Positions 24,539-33,360 of a DNA stretch of 40,122 bases are shown here, in pieces. Origin of the DNA: an uncultured Alistipes sp. (lineage in GTDB: Bacteria > Bacteroidota > Bacteroidia > Bacteroidales > Rikenellaceae); contig CANQGQ010000017.1 of NCBI GenBank assembly GCA_947623305.1, positions 1 to 40,122 of the forward strand. The letters are read 5' to 3'. Each line of letters starts with the position of its first letter. Within the stretch, counting starts at the first letter, position 1. The translations under genes and the position numbers were made by a program. Below the pieces are notes generated by a model. It was given only the letters and a program-made list of their open reading frames with translations, searched no databases and was not told the origin of the DNA.

Positions 24539-25647
24539 GATACGTTCTCTTTTTTGTCCAACATGGAAAGTGCGAAGGCATAAGCACCTACTGAAATAGC
24601 TTGGCTCGCGCCCAATTTCGAGATCATCACGCCAATGCGCTTCTGCGGGTCGTAGGCCACGGTTCGGGCAGAGCCATAAACCGGCAAAAGGCGCATCCCG
24701 CCTTTTGCGAAAGCCGCAAACTCCGCCTCGTCGTCGAGGTCGTAGACGCGCATGGGCAATCGGTCGAGCGTCGTCCCATCGAACTGGCGCATTTGCGAAC
24801 GCATCTCTTTCAACAGTGCCGGCATGAACCACCGTCGTGCGCCTGTCAGACCGCCACCGATAACGATCAAGCCGTCGATGAGCGTCGCTGCCGTCGTTAT
24901 GGCATCACCGACAACTTCACCCAATTCAGCGAAAGTCTTTTTAGCCGCTTCCGCATCTCCTTCGCGTGTGCCGTCGGCAATTTCACAGATGTCTTTCGGT
25001 TCCAGCCCGTGATCGGGATTGCATGTCAACTCCCCGTAAACCCGTTTCACGGCACGAATTGCCGTGCCGTCCTCGACGATGACGTCGGGCATCTTTTTGT
25101 GCCGCAGGCAGAAGGTCTCCACGCACGAATTGTCGCCCCGATTCAATTCGCCGTTGACGACCATGCCCACGCCGAAACCCGTACCGAGCGTGTAACCCAC
25201 GAGGTTCTTGTAACGTTTCGGGCTTCCCGCCTTTTCGAGCTTCGCATTGATTTCGGGCAGCGCGCCGCCCAACGCTTCGCCGTAGGCGAACAGGTCGCCG
25301 TCGTTGTTGATGAAGACCGGAATGCCGAAGGTCATTTCGAGGTATGGACCCAGCGCCACGCCATCGCGAAACGAGGGGAAATTCAGCAGATAGCCACCGA
25401 TGATGCCGTTCGGGTAGTCCGCAGGCCCGGGGAAGGCGAACGAAATGGCAACGGGCGGTTCATTCAGTTGTGCGATGATGCGACGGAAGCCCTCGACCAT
25501 CGTCGAAAGACACTTGTCGAGGTTGTGCGCCTGCGACGGCAGCGTGATAGGTTCGATGATAAATTCGTTGGCGCGCATGGCGCCGAAGACGAAGTTGGTA
25601 CCTCCGGCGTCCAACGTGATGACGGTGCGGTTGTCGTGATTGTACAT
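24535..25647 (-). CDS. ROK-family sugar kinase (mannose, GlcNAc or glucose)
   Basis: A 370-residue cytoplasmic kinase. TLDAGGTNFVFGAM near the N-terminus is the phosphate-binding loop, ISFAFPGPAD and VFINNDGDLFAYGEA (catalytic Asp at about 145) are the sugar and catalytic motifs, and GYTLGTGFGVGMVVNGEL plus VIGGGLTGA complete the ASKHA fold. The place where most ROK proteins carry a Cys-rich zinc motif reads SCVETFCLRHKKMP, so the standard CGC-x-GC-x-E pattern is absent. There is no DNA-binding domain, so it is an enzyme and not a repressor. It starts at ATG 25647, two bases after the GH130 stop, and overlaps manA by four bases. Mannose from the mannosidases and GlcNAc from the phosphorylase are the likely substrates; the sequence does not decide between them. 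Confidence 0.85.
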   Translation of the reverse strand: MYNHDNRTVITLDAGGTNFVFGAMRANEFIIEPITLPSQAHNLDKCLSTMVEGFRRIIAQLNEPPVAISFAFPGPADYPNGIIGGYLLNFPSFRDGVALGPYLEMTFGIPVFINNDGDLFAYGEALGGALPEINAKLEKAGSPKRYKNLVGYTLGTGFGVGMVVNGELNRGDNSCVETFCLRHKKMPDVIVEDGTAIRAVKRVYGELTCNPDHGLEPKDICEIADGTREGDAEAAKKTFAELGEVVGDAITTAATLIDGLIVIGGGLTGARRWFMPALLKEMRSQMRQFDGTTLDRLPMRVYDLDDEAEFAAFAKGGMRLLPVYGSARTVAYDPQKRIGVMISKLGASQAISVGAYAFALSMLDKKENVS

Positions 25648-25649
25648 GG

Positions 25650-26660
25650 CTATTCGATATTGGTTTTGCGGATGAAGTCGATGATTTCGGGAATGCGTCC
25701 GAATGCTACGCCCGTTACGGTGTCGGCGCAGCCGTAGTAGATGGCTATGCGGCCCGTCGCTGGGTCGTGCAGCGTCGCACAGGGGAACGTTACGTTCGGC
25801 ACGTCGCCCATGCACTCGTAAGACGCAGCGGGCGCGAGCAGGTAAGCACCTGTGCGGGCCAGCACTCGCCACGGCTCGTCAAGGTCGAGCAATGCAGCGC
25901 CGAATGCGTAATTGAAGCCGTTGCAGGTCTGATGAACGCCGTGGTAGATCAGCAGCCACCCCTCCGACGTCTCAATGGGTACGGGGCCGGCCCCCACTTT
26001 CGTACACTGCCAAGCGGAAACCTTGAACTCGGCGGGTTTCATGACCAACCGATGGCGGCCCCAGAACTCCAAGTCGGGCGATTCCGAGTAATAGATGTCG
26101 CCGAACGGCGTATGCCCCTTGTCGCTCGGTCGCGAGAGCATGGCATAGCGACCGCCGATTTTGCGCGGAAAGAGTACGCCGTTGCGGTTGCACGGCAGGG
26201 TGATGTTCTCCATCTGGCGGAACGTCTCAAAGTCCTCCGTCCACGCGAGGCCGACCGTCGGGTCGTCGCGGTAGCCGTTGCACCACGTAACGTAGTAACG
26301 GTCGCCCAATTTCGCCACGCGCGGGTCGTAGCCGTAGTCCCATTTCGCGATTTCGGGATTGGCGCTTTCCAACCGAATGTCGTTTTCGTCGATCGCCCAA
26401 TGCAGGCCGTCGACCGAAAAGCCCGCGTGCAGGCGCATCCGGACGTTGGTGTCGTCGCAACGGAAAACGCCGGCATAGTTGTATTCGCCTTTGCGGAACG
26501 GCACGACCGCCGAATTGAAGATCGAATTGGAGGTCGAAAGCGCATCGCGTTCGATGATCGGATTCTGCGAACAACGCCACAGAATAGCTTTGCAGCCTGC
26601 GGGCCGCTCCTCCCATGGCATGTTAGGGAGCGCGTCGCCCAAGATTTTAAGATTGTTCAT
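25650..26660 (-). CDS. GH130 beta-1,4-mannoside phosphorylase, predicted Man-GlcNAc phosphorylase
   Basis: A 336-residue cytoplasmic enzyme with no signal peptide, a five-bladed beta-propeller in known members. Marks are [48 protein letters not shown] (Asp in DPR is the expected catalytic acid, about residue 107), [21 protein letters not shown] and [19 protein letters not shown]. The family cleaves beta-mannosides with phosphate to give mannose-1-phosphate. In B. theta BT1033 and the uncultured UhgbMP the acceptor is GlcNAc from the N-glycan core, and the gene context here fits that activity. It follows the MFS gene with a 14-base overlap. The ATG at 26660 is preferred; the ATG at 26687 would give a longer overlap and a duplicated MNNLK start. 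No phosphomannomutase gene is nearby to use the product. Confidence 0.9.
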   Translation of the reverse strand: MNNLKILGDALPNMPWEERPAGCKAILWRCSQNPIIERDALSTSNSIFNSAVVPFRKGEYNYAGVFRCDDTNVRMRLHAGFSVDGLHWAIDENDIRLESANPEIAKWDYGYDPRVAKLGDRYYVTWCNGYRDDPTVGLAWTEDFETFRQMENITLPCNRNGVLFPRKIGGRYAMLSRPSDKGHTPFGDIYYSESPDLEFWGRHRLVMKPAEFKVSAWQCTKVGAGPVPIETSEGWLLIYHGVHQTCNGFNYAFGAALLDLDEPWRVLARTGAYLLAPAASYECMGDVPNVTFPCATLHDPATGRIAIYYGCADTVTGVAFGRIPEIIDFIRKTNIE

Positions 26661-27969
26661 CGTTTGATTTCGTTTTAGATTGTTCATCATAAGTGAAAGG
26701 TAAGAACCGTGTCGCCACAAAGGCCGGAACCGTGGCCAGCATCACGACAAGGAAAAATATCCGATAACCCACCGCATCGCTCAGATAGCCCGACACCATG
26801 CCGGTCATCATCACCGAAAGATTCATGATACCCGACGCAAAAGCGTAGTGTGCCATCCTGTGTTTGCCGGACGCCACCTGCTGCATCATGAAAAGCGTGA
26901 GACCCACGAATCCGAATCCATAGCCGAAGTATTCGAGGATGATGCCGCCGCCCACGAGCCATAGGCTCGACGGCTGGAACCAGGCCAGCAAGGCATAGAC
27001 CGCGAACGGGATGTTGAAGATGCACACTAACGAGAAAAGCGTGTGCCGTAATCCGCGGCCAGCAATGTAGTGGCCCGCCAACCACGACCCCGCGAGGAAT
27101 GCTCCCGCGCCGAATGTGCCGTAGTACAAGCCGATCTGCTGATTCGTGAGGCCTAATCCGCCGGCTGTCTGGTCGGCTTTCAGGAATAGCGGCACGATCT
27201 TCATCACGAATCCCTCGCCCAAGCGGTAAAGGATAATGAAAGCAATGTAATACCAGATGTATTTTTTCGAGAAGAACGCGACGACGACTTCGCGCAGGCT
27301 GCCCGATGTGTCGCCCGGAGGGTAGTTATCCGCCACGCCACCGCCCGAAGGCAATATACGCACGTGCCAGAGCCCCGCAGCCAGCATGATGACACCGAGT
27401 GCGACCAACACGATCGTCCAGGCCGTACACGAGGCGGCAAGATCGGAACTTTCCGCGGCGGTGAACCGTTCGAAGAGCCATCCGGCGCACCAGACCAATC
27501 CGCCGGTAGCGACCAACTTGGCGAGGTTGTAGAATGCGCCTTGCACGCCGATGTAACGGGCCTGCTCGGTTGGGGAGAGTTCGGCCATGTAAACGCCGTC
27601 GGCTGCGATGTCGTGTGTGGCGCCGCTGAACGCGACTACGGCGAACAACGCCACCGTAACGGCAAAGAACGATGGCAGGTGGAGCGCCAGAGCCGCGAGA
27701 CCGAACAACACGCCGGTCGCAAGCTGTGTTGCCACGACCCAGAATTTTTTGGTGCGGTGAAGCTCCAACAGCGGGCTCCATAAGAATTTGATCGTCCACG
27801 GCCACATGATGAGCGACGTCCAGAAGGCGATCTGCGCGTCCGTGATGCCCAAATCTTTGAACAGTACGGCCGACACCATGTTCAACACGACGAACGGCAG
27901 TCCCATTGCGAAATAGAGCGACGGAACCCAAATAACGGGGTTTTGAGAAGAATGTTTGTTTGAATTCAA
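26647..27969 (-). CDS. MFS transporter, AmpG-like, predicted Man-GlcNAc importer
   Basis: A 440-residue inner-membrane protein with about twelve hydrophobic segments. The first ([18 protein letters not shown]) and the loop [21 protein letters not shown] are typical of AmpG-like disaccharide and muropeptide carriers; [22 protein letters not shown] marks the TM4-TM5 region. The reading frame begins at TTG 27969: no in-frame ATG exists upstream of the first membrane segment, and the next ATG (within FAMGLP) would cut it in half. It is the first gene of the operon and 94 bases downstream of a consensus promoter. Its position before a GH130 gene suggests uptake of the trimmed Man-beta-1,4-GlcNAc disaccharide from the periplasm. 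The substrate is inferred from context. Confidence 0.87.
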   Translation of the reverse strand: MNSNKHSSQNPVIWVPSLYFAMGLPFVVLNMVSAVLFKDLGITDAQIAFWTSLIMWPWTIKFLWSPLLELHRTKKFWVVATQLATGVLFGLAALALHLPSFFAVTVALFAVVAFSGATHDIAADGVYMAELSPTEQARYIGVQGAFYNLAKLVATGGLVWCAGWLFERFTAAESSDLAASCTAWTIVLVALGVIMLAAGLWHVRILPSGGGVADNYPPGDTSGSLREVVVAFFSKKYIWYYIAFIILYRLGEGFVMKIVPLFLKADQTAGGLGLTNQQIGLYYGTFGAGAFLAGSWLAGHYIAGRGLRHTLFSLVCIFNIPFAVYALLAWFQPSSLWLVGGGIILEYFGYGFGFVGLTLFMMQQVASGKHRMAHYAFASGIMNLSVMMTGMVSGYLSDAVGYRIFFLVVMLATVPAFVATRFLPFTYDEQSKTKSNDEQS

Positions 27970-28062
27970 GGGCCAAAAAATAAGTTGGGTACTACGATGA
28001 GCGTATCCAAGCCTAATAAACCTATTTCAGCCCCTAAAGTGGGATGTGTCAATGATACGAGG

Positions 28063-28094
28063 CAAAAGTACCTTTTTATATTGAATAAAACAAA
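28063..28094 (-). promoter_or_regulatory. Promoter of the eleven-gene glycan operon
   Basis: On the minus strand TTTG (28094-28091), a 20-base spacer and TACTTTTG (28070-28063) match the Bacteroidetes consensus TTTG-N20-TAnnTTTG exactly. The start of transcription would be near 28056, giving an untranslated leader of about 85 bases before the TTG start of the MFS gene. It has primary-sigma form, so the cytoplasmic and periplasmic arm may not need the local ECF sigma factor. Confidence 0.7.
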
Positions 28095-28176
28095 TTTTTA
28101 TTAAATTAAACGGCCAGAAAATAGATATCGCAAATAAAACCTCTTGTATTTTTACAATTTTTTCATTAAAAAGATA

Positions 28177-28184
28177 TATGTTTG
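28177..28184 (+). promoter_or_regulatory. -7 box of the ECF sigma gene promoter
   Basis: TATGTTTG fits TAnnTTTG and lies 16 bases before the ATG at 28200, with AT-rich sequence upstream. A good TTTG at the -33 distance is missing, so the promoter is weaker in form than the divergent one. The leader would be only about ten bases long. GGAAGAGG before the ATG may serve as ribosome-binding site. Confidence 0.4.
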
Positions 28185-28199
28185 TAACGGGAAGAGGCA

Positions 28200-28749
28200 A
28201 TGGAAATTGGAAACCACGATAATTTTACAGATAGTCAATTCGAGAAATGTTTTCTCGAGTACCGTCCTCTATTCATTCAAAAAGCGATACGATATGTACG
28301 AAATGAAGAGGTCGCTTCCGATATTGTTTCTGAAAGTTTCATGACCCTTTGGGAAACTCGCAATTCCATTTCATCCGAAACGAACATTCCCGGTTATACA
28401 TTTACGATTGTAAAAAACAAGTGTTTGAATTATCTGCGGGATCAAGCGCGGCAACTTAAAACGAAACAGAAAATACATTCCGTTCAAAGCGATTTGATCG
28501 ACATCGACATCGCTTCATTGGCGGCCTGCGATCCCAATGTCCTGTTCCATGATGAAATCTTCGAGATTCTTCATGAAACATTGAAAAAAAATGCCGGCTC
28601 GAACACGAGCGTGTTTTTTACGCAGTCGCTTCGATAATAAAAGTTATAAGGAGATTGCCAAAGAATTCGACATCTCCTATTTCTCGGTCAATGATGCGAT
28701 TCGCAACAGTTTATACGAATTGCGAATTGCGTTGAAGGATTATCTCTAA
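28200..28749 (+). CDS. ECF sigma factor (FecI-like), frameshifted in an A8 tract
   Basis: The first frame runs from ATG 28200 to a stop at 28637 (145 residues). It holds sigma region 2: FEKCFLEYRPLFIQKAIRYV, then ASDIVSESFMTLWE and YTFTIVKNKCLNYLRDQAR. It then meets eight adenines at 28584-28591. Removing one A restores a continuous 182-residue protein ending at 28749 with a normal region 4: LKKMPARTRACFLRSRFDNK, then SYKEIAKEFDISYFSVNDAI. The spliced text matches the usual ECF wording between regions 2 and 4 closely, so the frame break is real in this sequence. It may be a sequencing error, a phase-variable tract, transcript slippage or a true mutation. An anti-sigma gene and an STN-containing SusC follow, the standard trans-envelope signalling set, which would control the right-hand cluster. 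As written, the encoded protein lacks region 4. Confidence 0.85.
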
Positions 28750-28892
28750 GTCATTATATTGTTGATATATTGCACTTTGAGATATTAAAAAATTTTCCTT
28801 ATTTATTCAATAATTTTTTTATTAAAAAATCGTCCCTTTTCACTACTGACAAGGGGCAGTTAGGTGTTATATATATAAAGGCAAACAGACAA

Positions 28893-29834
28893 ATGGAAGA
28901 TCGTATTTTATTAAAATTTCTTCAAAACAAAGCGTCCGACGAAGAAGTGCGGCAGGTTGTGGAGTGGGTAAAAGAGTCTCCGGAGCATCAACGCTACCTG
29001 AACTCTTTGGATTTCGTCGATTCGGCGTTGGTTTTCTGGGGACCGAAATTAAAGACGAAGTCATTCGATACGCCTCGTTCAAAGATCATAAATTGGCGAA
29101 CTGCTGCCAAATGGGCATCCGCCATAGCCGCTATTTTAAACATCGGTTTGATTACCGGATATATGCTTACGGAATATCAGCTGTCTCGCATCCCCGAAGT
29201 TACCTATATATCCTCGAACAGTCAATCCTCTTTATGTTTGATGGATGGAACGGAAGTCTGGCTTACTCCCGGAAGCAAATTGACCTATCCGACTCGGTTC
29301 CAAGGGAAAGAACGAAATGTAACCCTTTCTGGAGAAGCCATCTTCGACGTAAGTCCGGATGAAAAACATCCGTTCATCGTACACACTTTCGCCTGTTCCG
29401 TGAAGGCGCTCGGAACGAAGTTCGATATTATCGCCGACAAAACCCGCAATCAATTTTCAGCAGCGCTTTTGAGCGGACGATTGCAAATCATCCATTCGGA
29501 ATCGAACAGGAGTGTTATTTTGTCTCCGAATGAAATCGTTTATTTATTCAATGGGAAGCTCGTTAAACAACGATTAAAAGATACGGACAATTATCGTTGG
29601 AAAGACGGAATCATTAACTTGCGAGGGTTGTCTTTCGAAGAGATACTTCGGCGTCTCGAGGACAATTTTCACGTGAAATTCATCATCGAGCGCGAGCAGA
29701 TGCCCACGGTCGATTTCGGTTGGGGTAAAATCTTCATCTCATCCGGTATCGAACACGCTATGGAGGTTTTACAGCATGGAGCGGATTTCGAATACACGTT
29801 CGATCGAAGCAATCAGACGATAACGATCAAATAG
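28893..29834 (+). CDS. FecR-type anti-sigma factor
   Basis: A 313-residue inner-membrane protein. Residues 1-65 are the cytoplasmic sigma-binding part (LLKFLQNKASDEEVRQVVEW). One membrane segment spans about 72-92 (ASAIAAILNIGLITGYML). The periplasmic FecR domain follows (LMDGTEVWLTPGSKLTYP, VTLSGEAIFDVS, HPFIVHT, VKALGTKFDI) and a DUF4974 secretin-like domain ends the protein (LRGLSFEEILRRLEDNF). The start at 28893 is preferred since the open frame upstream reads through AT-rich leader with no domain. The family holds an ECF sigma factor inactive until a ligand-loaded SusC touches the periplasmic domain. It is 143 bases after the restored sigma frame. It is more AT-rich than the central operon. 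Confidence 0.9.
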   Translation: MEDRILLKFLQNKASDEEVRQVVEWVKESPEHQRYLNSLDFVDSALVFWGPKLKTKSFDTPRSKIINWRTAAKWASAIAAILNIGLITGYMLTEYQLSRIPEVTYISSNSQSSLCLMDGTEVWLTPGSKLTYPTRFQGKERNVTLSGEAIFDVSPDEKHPFIVHTFACSVKALGTKFDIIADKTRNQFSAALLSGRLQIIHSESNRSVILSPNEIVYLFNGKLVKQRLKDTDNYRWKDGIINLRGLSFEEILRRLEDNFHVKFIIEREQMPTVDFGWGKIFISSGIEHAMEVLQHGADFEYTFDRSNQTITIK

Positions 29835-29933
29835 CTGAAATAAAATTTGCCCGAAAACCATTAAAACCGTACTGCCTATGAGAAAAGCCTAATGATCGAC
29901 CTATCCGTCAATGACACATGGGCCGAAAAAAAT

Positions 29934-29965
29934 GACCGGCAAAAAGTTGCAGCTTCTTGCCGGTC
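29934..29965 (+). repeat. Perfect inverted repeat in the SusC leader
   Basis: GACCGGCAA (29934-29942) is an exact reverse complement of TTGCCGGTC (29957-29965). AAG/CTT inside extends the stem around a six-base loop. No T-run follows, so it is not a simple terminator. It lies 53 bases before the SusC start codon and could affect leader translation or mRNA stability, or be a protein-binding site. A near-consensus TAAAATTTG at about 29840 is the only promoter-like motif upstream. Confidence 0.55.
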
Positions 29966-30017
29966 GGTAGGTCCATCAGAAACAACCAAAGTTCTAATCA
30001 ACCTAACTCACACAGTT

Positions 30018-33000
30018 ATGAATAAAAAAATTATTCAGCAATGCTCGTATCTATTTTTATTCATAGGTCTGCTGACAATTCCCCGGGGTGCGTATTCACA
30101 GGATTCCGCAACGGTAACGCTATCCCTTTCGAATGTCGAAATGCAGGTCGTCATGAATGAAATCGAGCACCAAACCAACTACGCATTCGTATCTTCAAAA
30201 AGTATCGATTTAACTCAGAAAGTCAGCGTCGATGTGCGAAAGAAACCGTTACGCGAGGCTTTGAATCAGATGGTTGCTCGTACCAATGTCTCTTACGAGG
30301 TGAAAGTTCCAAACATTTTTCTGTCTCAAAAACCCATCGAGGCTTCACCCGTCGTTGTGAAAGGGAAGGTTCTCGATGAGCACAACCGTCCGATCATCGG
30401 CGCGACAGTCATCGTGCAAGGCACTTCGCTGGGTGCAACCACGGATGGGGCGGGCGCCTTTACGCTTCAGGTACCCGCTCCTGCAGCACAAAGGATGTTG
30501 GAAATCAATTTTCTTGGGTATGAGACGGTCGTTATTCCCGTAGGTAATCGTACCGATTTTTCCATTACACTCAAAGAATCGACCTCCGAGATCGAGAATG
30601 TCGTAGTTACGGCGCTCGGCATCAAGCGTTCGGAGAAAGCGGTAGCCTACAACGTCCAGCAAATATCCGCCGAGGATATTACGACGGTGAAGGACGCGAA
30701 CTTCATCAACTCGCTGACCGGCAAAGTTGCAGGTCTGACGATCAACACCTCCTCATCGGGTATCGGCGGCGCATCGAAAGTCGTGTTGCGTGGCAATAAG
30801 TCGATTTCGCAATCGTCCAACGCTCTCTATGTCATCGACGGTATTCCGATGCACAACTTCGGCGGAGGTGGCGGCACGGAGTTCGATTCGCGCGGTGCGA
30901 CGGAGTCGATTGCCGACATCAACCCCGAGGACATCGAATCCATGTCCGTGCTTACGGGCGCGGCTGCTGCGGCACTTTACGGTTCGGAGGCTGCTAACGG
31001 TGCGGTGATGATTACCACACGGAAAGGTCAGGCCGGTCGGCTTCGCGTAACGTTGTCGAGCAATACGGAATTTCTCGATCCGTTCGTATTGCCCGAGTTC
31101 CAGAACCGTTACGGTACGGGGTTGAGCGGCAAACGCTCGGGCTCGGGCATCTACAGCTGGGGCGAACGGCTGCTGCCTGCGGCCACCTGCGGCTATACGC
31201 CGAATGATTTCTTCAATACGGGCCACGTTTATACGAACGCCGTAACGGTTTCGGGTGGTACGGACAAGAATCAGACCTACTTTTCAGCCGCCGCAGTCAA
31301 TTCGGACGGGATCATTCCCAATAACGAGTATGATCGTTACAATTTCACGTTCCGCAATACGTCGTATTTTCTGAATGACAAGCTGCGTCTCGACGCTTCG
31401 GCCAGTTACATCTATCAGAAAGACCAGAATATGACCAACCAGGGTGTCTATTCGAATCCGCTGGTTCCCGCTTATCTGTTCCCTCGCGGCGAGAACTTCG
31501 GGCTTTACAAGGCATTCGAGCGTTACAACCCCGGAACGAAACTCATGGAGCAGTTCTGGTCGGACGATATGGAGGGTGGCGACCTGCGTATGCAGAATCC
31601 TTATTGGATCGCTCACCGCAATCTTCGTAATACGGATAAGAAGCGCTACATGCTCTCTTTCTCGGCGGGTTACGACATTCTGCCGTGGTTGAATATCTCG
31701 GGACGTGTGCGGTTGGACAACGCCAATTCGCTCTACTCGCAAAAACTGTACGCCTCTTCGAACACGACCATCACCGATGGCGGTCGCAACGGCCACTATA
31801 CCGAGGCTCGCGCCTATGACACGCAGACTTATGCGGACGTGATGCTCAACATCAACAAGACCTTCGGGGCGGATTGGTCGCTCAACGCCAACGTCGGAGC
31901 TTCGGTCAACAACATCAAGACCGACGAACTGTCGTATCGTGGCCCGATTCAAGAGAACGGTCTGCCGAACATTTTCAACGTCTTCGACCTCGACGATTCA
32001 AAGAAACGGGCCGAGAAGACGGGATGGCACGACCAGACACAGTCTATTTTCGCATCGGTCGAGGTGGGTTGGAAACAGATGCTCTATCTGACCGTTACGG
32101 GACGGAACGATTGGGCCTCGCAACTCGCCAATTCACCCGAATCTTCGTTCTTCTATCCGTCGGTCGGCCTTTCGTGGGTTCCCACCTCGTTGTGGGATAT
32201 GGGCGGCGCCATTACCTATCTAAAATTCAGAGGTTCCATCGCTTCGGTAGGTATGCCGTTCCCGCGTCATTTGACGTGCCCTACCTACGAATACGACCCC
32301 ACGAACAAAGTTTGGAAAGACAAAACGCATTATCCGATCGGCGACCTGAAACCCGAGCGTACCCGGGCCTATGAAGTCGGTATCGACACCCGACTGTGGA
32401 AACACTTCAATCTGAGCGCATCGTGGTATTTGGCCGATACCTATAATCAGACATTCGATCCGGCGTTGCCGCCTTCGTCGTCCTACACGACGATCTATTT
32501 GCAGACCGGCAATGTCCGCAATACGGGTGTCGAACTCGCGTTCGGCTATTCGAACCAGTGGCGGGATTTCGGTTGGTCGTCGAATTTCACCTTCTCGTGG
32601 AACAAAAACGAAATTCGAGAATTGGCTGCCAATGCGGTAAATCCCGTAACGGACGAGCCGTTGAACTTGACCGAGCTTGACATCAAGGGTTTGGGAAAAG
32701 CCAAGTACATCCTCAAACAAGGCGGTACGTTGGGAGATCTCTATACGACCTCCAATCTGCGTTATAACGATAACGGTTATGTCGAAGTGGACAACGGCGG
32801 CAATCTGATTCTGGTCGACGATGGCGGAGAAATTTATTTGGGCAGTGTTTTCCCGAAATACAACCTCGCCTGGCGCAATGATTTCAGATACAAGGGGCTG
32901 AATCTTTCGGTGCTCTTCACGGGCCGCGTCGGAGGCATTTGCTACTCCGCAACGCAAGCTAATCTCGACCTCTATGGGGTCTCGGAGGTTTCGGCTGCCG

Positions 33001-33347
33001 CTCGTGATGCTGGAGGGGTTCTTATCAACGGACGCGAAATGGTTGATGCGCAGAAGTGGTTCCAGGCGGTGGGTTCGCAATCGGGACTTCCGCAGTATTA
33101 CACCTATTCGGCCACGAACTTCCGCTTGCAAGAACTCTCACTGGGCTATACGTTGCCGCGCAAGTGGTTCCGCAACAAGATGGGCATGACCGTTTCGTTC
33201 GTGGGACGTAATTTATGGATGATGTACTGCAAGGCTCCCTTCGATCCCGAAGCAGTTGCATCGACCGGTCTGAGCTATCAGGGTATCGATTATTTCATGA
33301 TGCCGTCGTTGCGCAGCTTGGGCTTCAATGTGAAATTCGAATTCTAA
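30018..33347 (+). CDS. SusC/RagA-type TonB-dependent outer-membrane transporter with STN domain
   Basis: A 1109-residue protein starting at ATG 30018, which opens the signal peptide (LFLFIGLLTIPRGAYS, then Q). Domains in order are: STN (about 30-90; VTLSLSNVEMQVVMNEIE, RKKPLREALNQMV), carboxypeptidase-regulatory-like (about 112-190; VKGKVLDEHNRPIIGATV), plug (about 205-330; INSLTGKVAGLTI, NALYVIDGIPM, SVLTGAAAAALYGSEAANG), and a 22-strand barrel to the end with terminal FNVKFEF. The STN domain is the feature that lets a SusC protein signal to a FecR/ECF pair, and such a pair lies immediately upstream. With SusD it would import oligosaccharides using TonB energy. A high-mannose N-glycan substrate is inferred from the enzymes encoded on both sides. 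The in-frame extension back to 29892 has no signal character and is not used. Confidence 0.95.
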   Translation: MNKKIIQQCSYLFLFIGLLTIPRGAYSQDSATVTLSLSNVEMQVVMNEIEHQTNYAFVSSKSIDLTQKVSVDVRKKPLREALNQMVARTNVSYEVKVPNIFLSQKPIEASPVVVKGKVLDEHNRPIIGATVIVQGTSLGATTDGAGAFTLQVPAPAAQRMLEINFLGYETVVIPVGNRTDFSITLKESTSEIENVVVTALGIKRSEKAVAYNVQQISAEDITTVKDANFINSLTGKVAGLTINTSSSGIGGASKVVLRGNKSISQSSNALYVIDGIPMHNFGGGGGTEFDSRGATESIADINPEDIESMSVLTGAAAAALYGSEAANGAVMITTRKGQAGRLRVTLSSNTEFLDPFVLPEFQNRYGTGLSGKRSGSGIYSWGERLLPAATCGYTPNDFFNTGHVYTNAVTVSGGTDKNQTYFSAAAVNSDGIIPNNEYDRYNFTFRNTSYFLNDKLRLDASASYIYQKDQNMTNQGVYSNPLVPAYLFPRGENFGLYKAFERYNPGTKLMEQFWSDDMEGGDLRMQNPYWIAHRNLRNTDKKRYMLSFSAGYDILPWLNISGRVRLDNANSLYSQKLYASSNTTITDGGRNGHYTEARAYDTQTYADVMLNINKTFGADWSLNANVGASVNNIKTDELSYRGPIQENGLPNIFNVFDLDDSKKRAEKTGWHDQTQSIFASVEVGWKQMLYLTVTGRNDWASQLANSPESSFFYPSVGLSWVPTSLWDMGGAITYLKFRGSIASVGMPFPRHLTCPTYEYDPTNKVWKDKTHYPIGDLKPERTRAYEVGIDTRLWKHFNLSASWYLADTYNQTFDPALPPSSSYTTIYLQTGNVRNTGVELAFGYSNQWRDFGWSSNFTFSWNKNEIRELAANAVNPVTDEPLNLTELDIKGLGKAKYILKQGGTLGDLYTTSNLRYNDNGYVEVDNGGNLILVDDGGEIYLGSVFPKYNLAWRNDFRYKGLNLSVLFTGRVGGICYSATQANLDLYGVSEVSAAARDAGGVLINGREMVDAQKWFQAVGSQSGLPQYYTYSATNFRLQELSLGYTLPRKWFRNKMGMTVSFVGRNLWMMYCKAPFDPEAVASTGLSYQGIDYFMMPSLRSLGFNVKFEF

Positions 33348-33360
33348 AATCAGGAACAGC

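Noticed and set aside
28240..28260. Palindrome TCGAGAAA/TTTTCTCGA
   Set aside because: It lies inside sigma region 2 coding sequence and its codons fit the family (FEKCFLEY), so it needs no other explanation.
29892..30017. Upstream extension of SusC to 29892
   Set aside because: It would place a hydrophilic stretch before the signal peptide and includes the hairpin; ATG 30018 directly opens the signal peptide.
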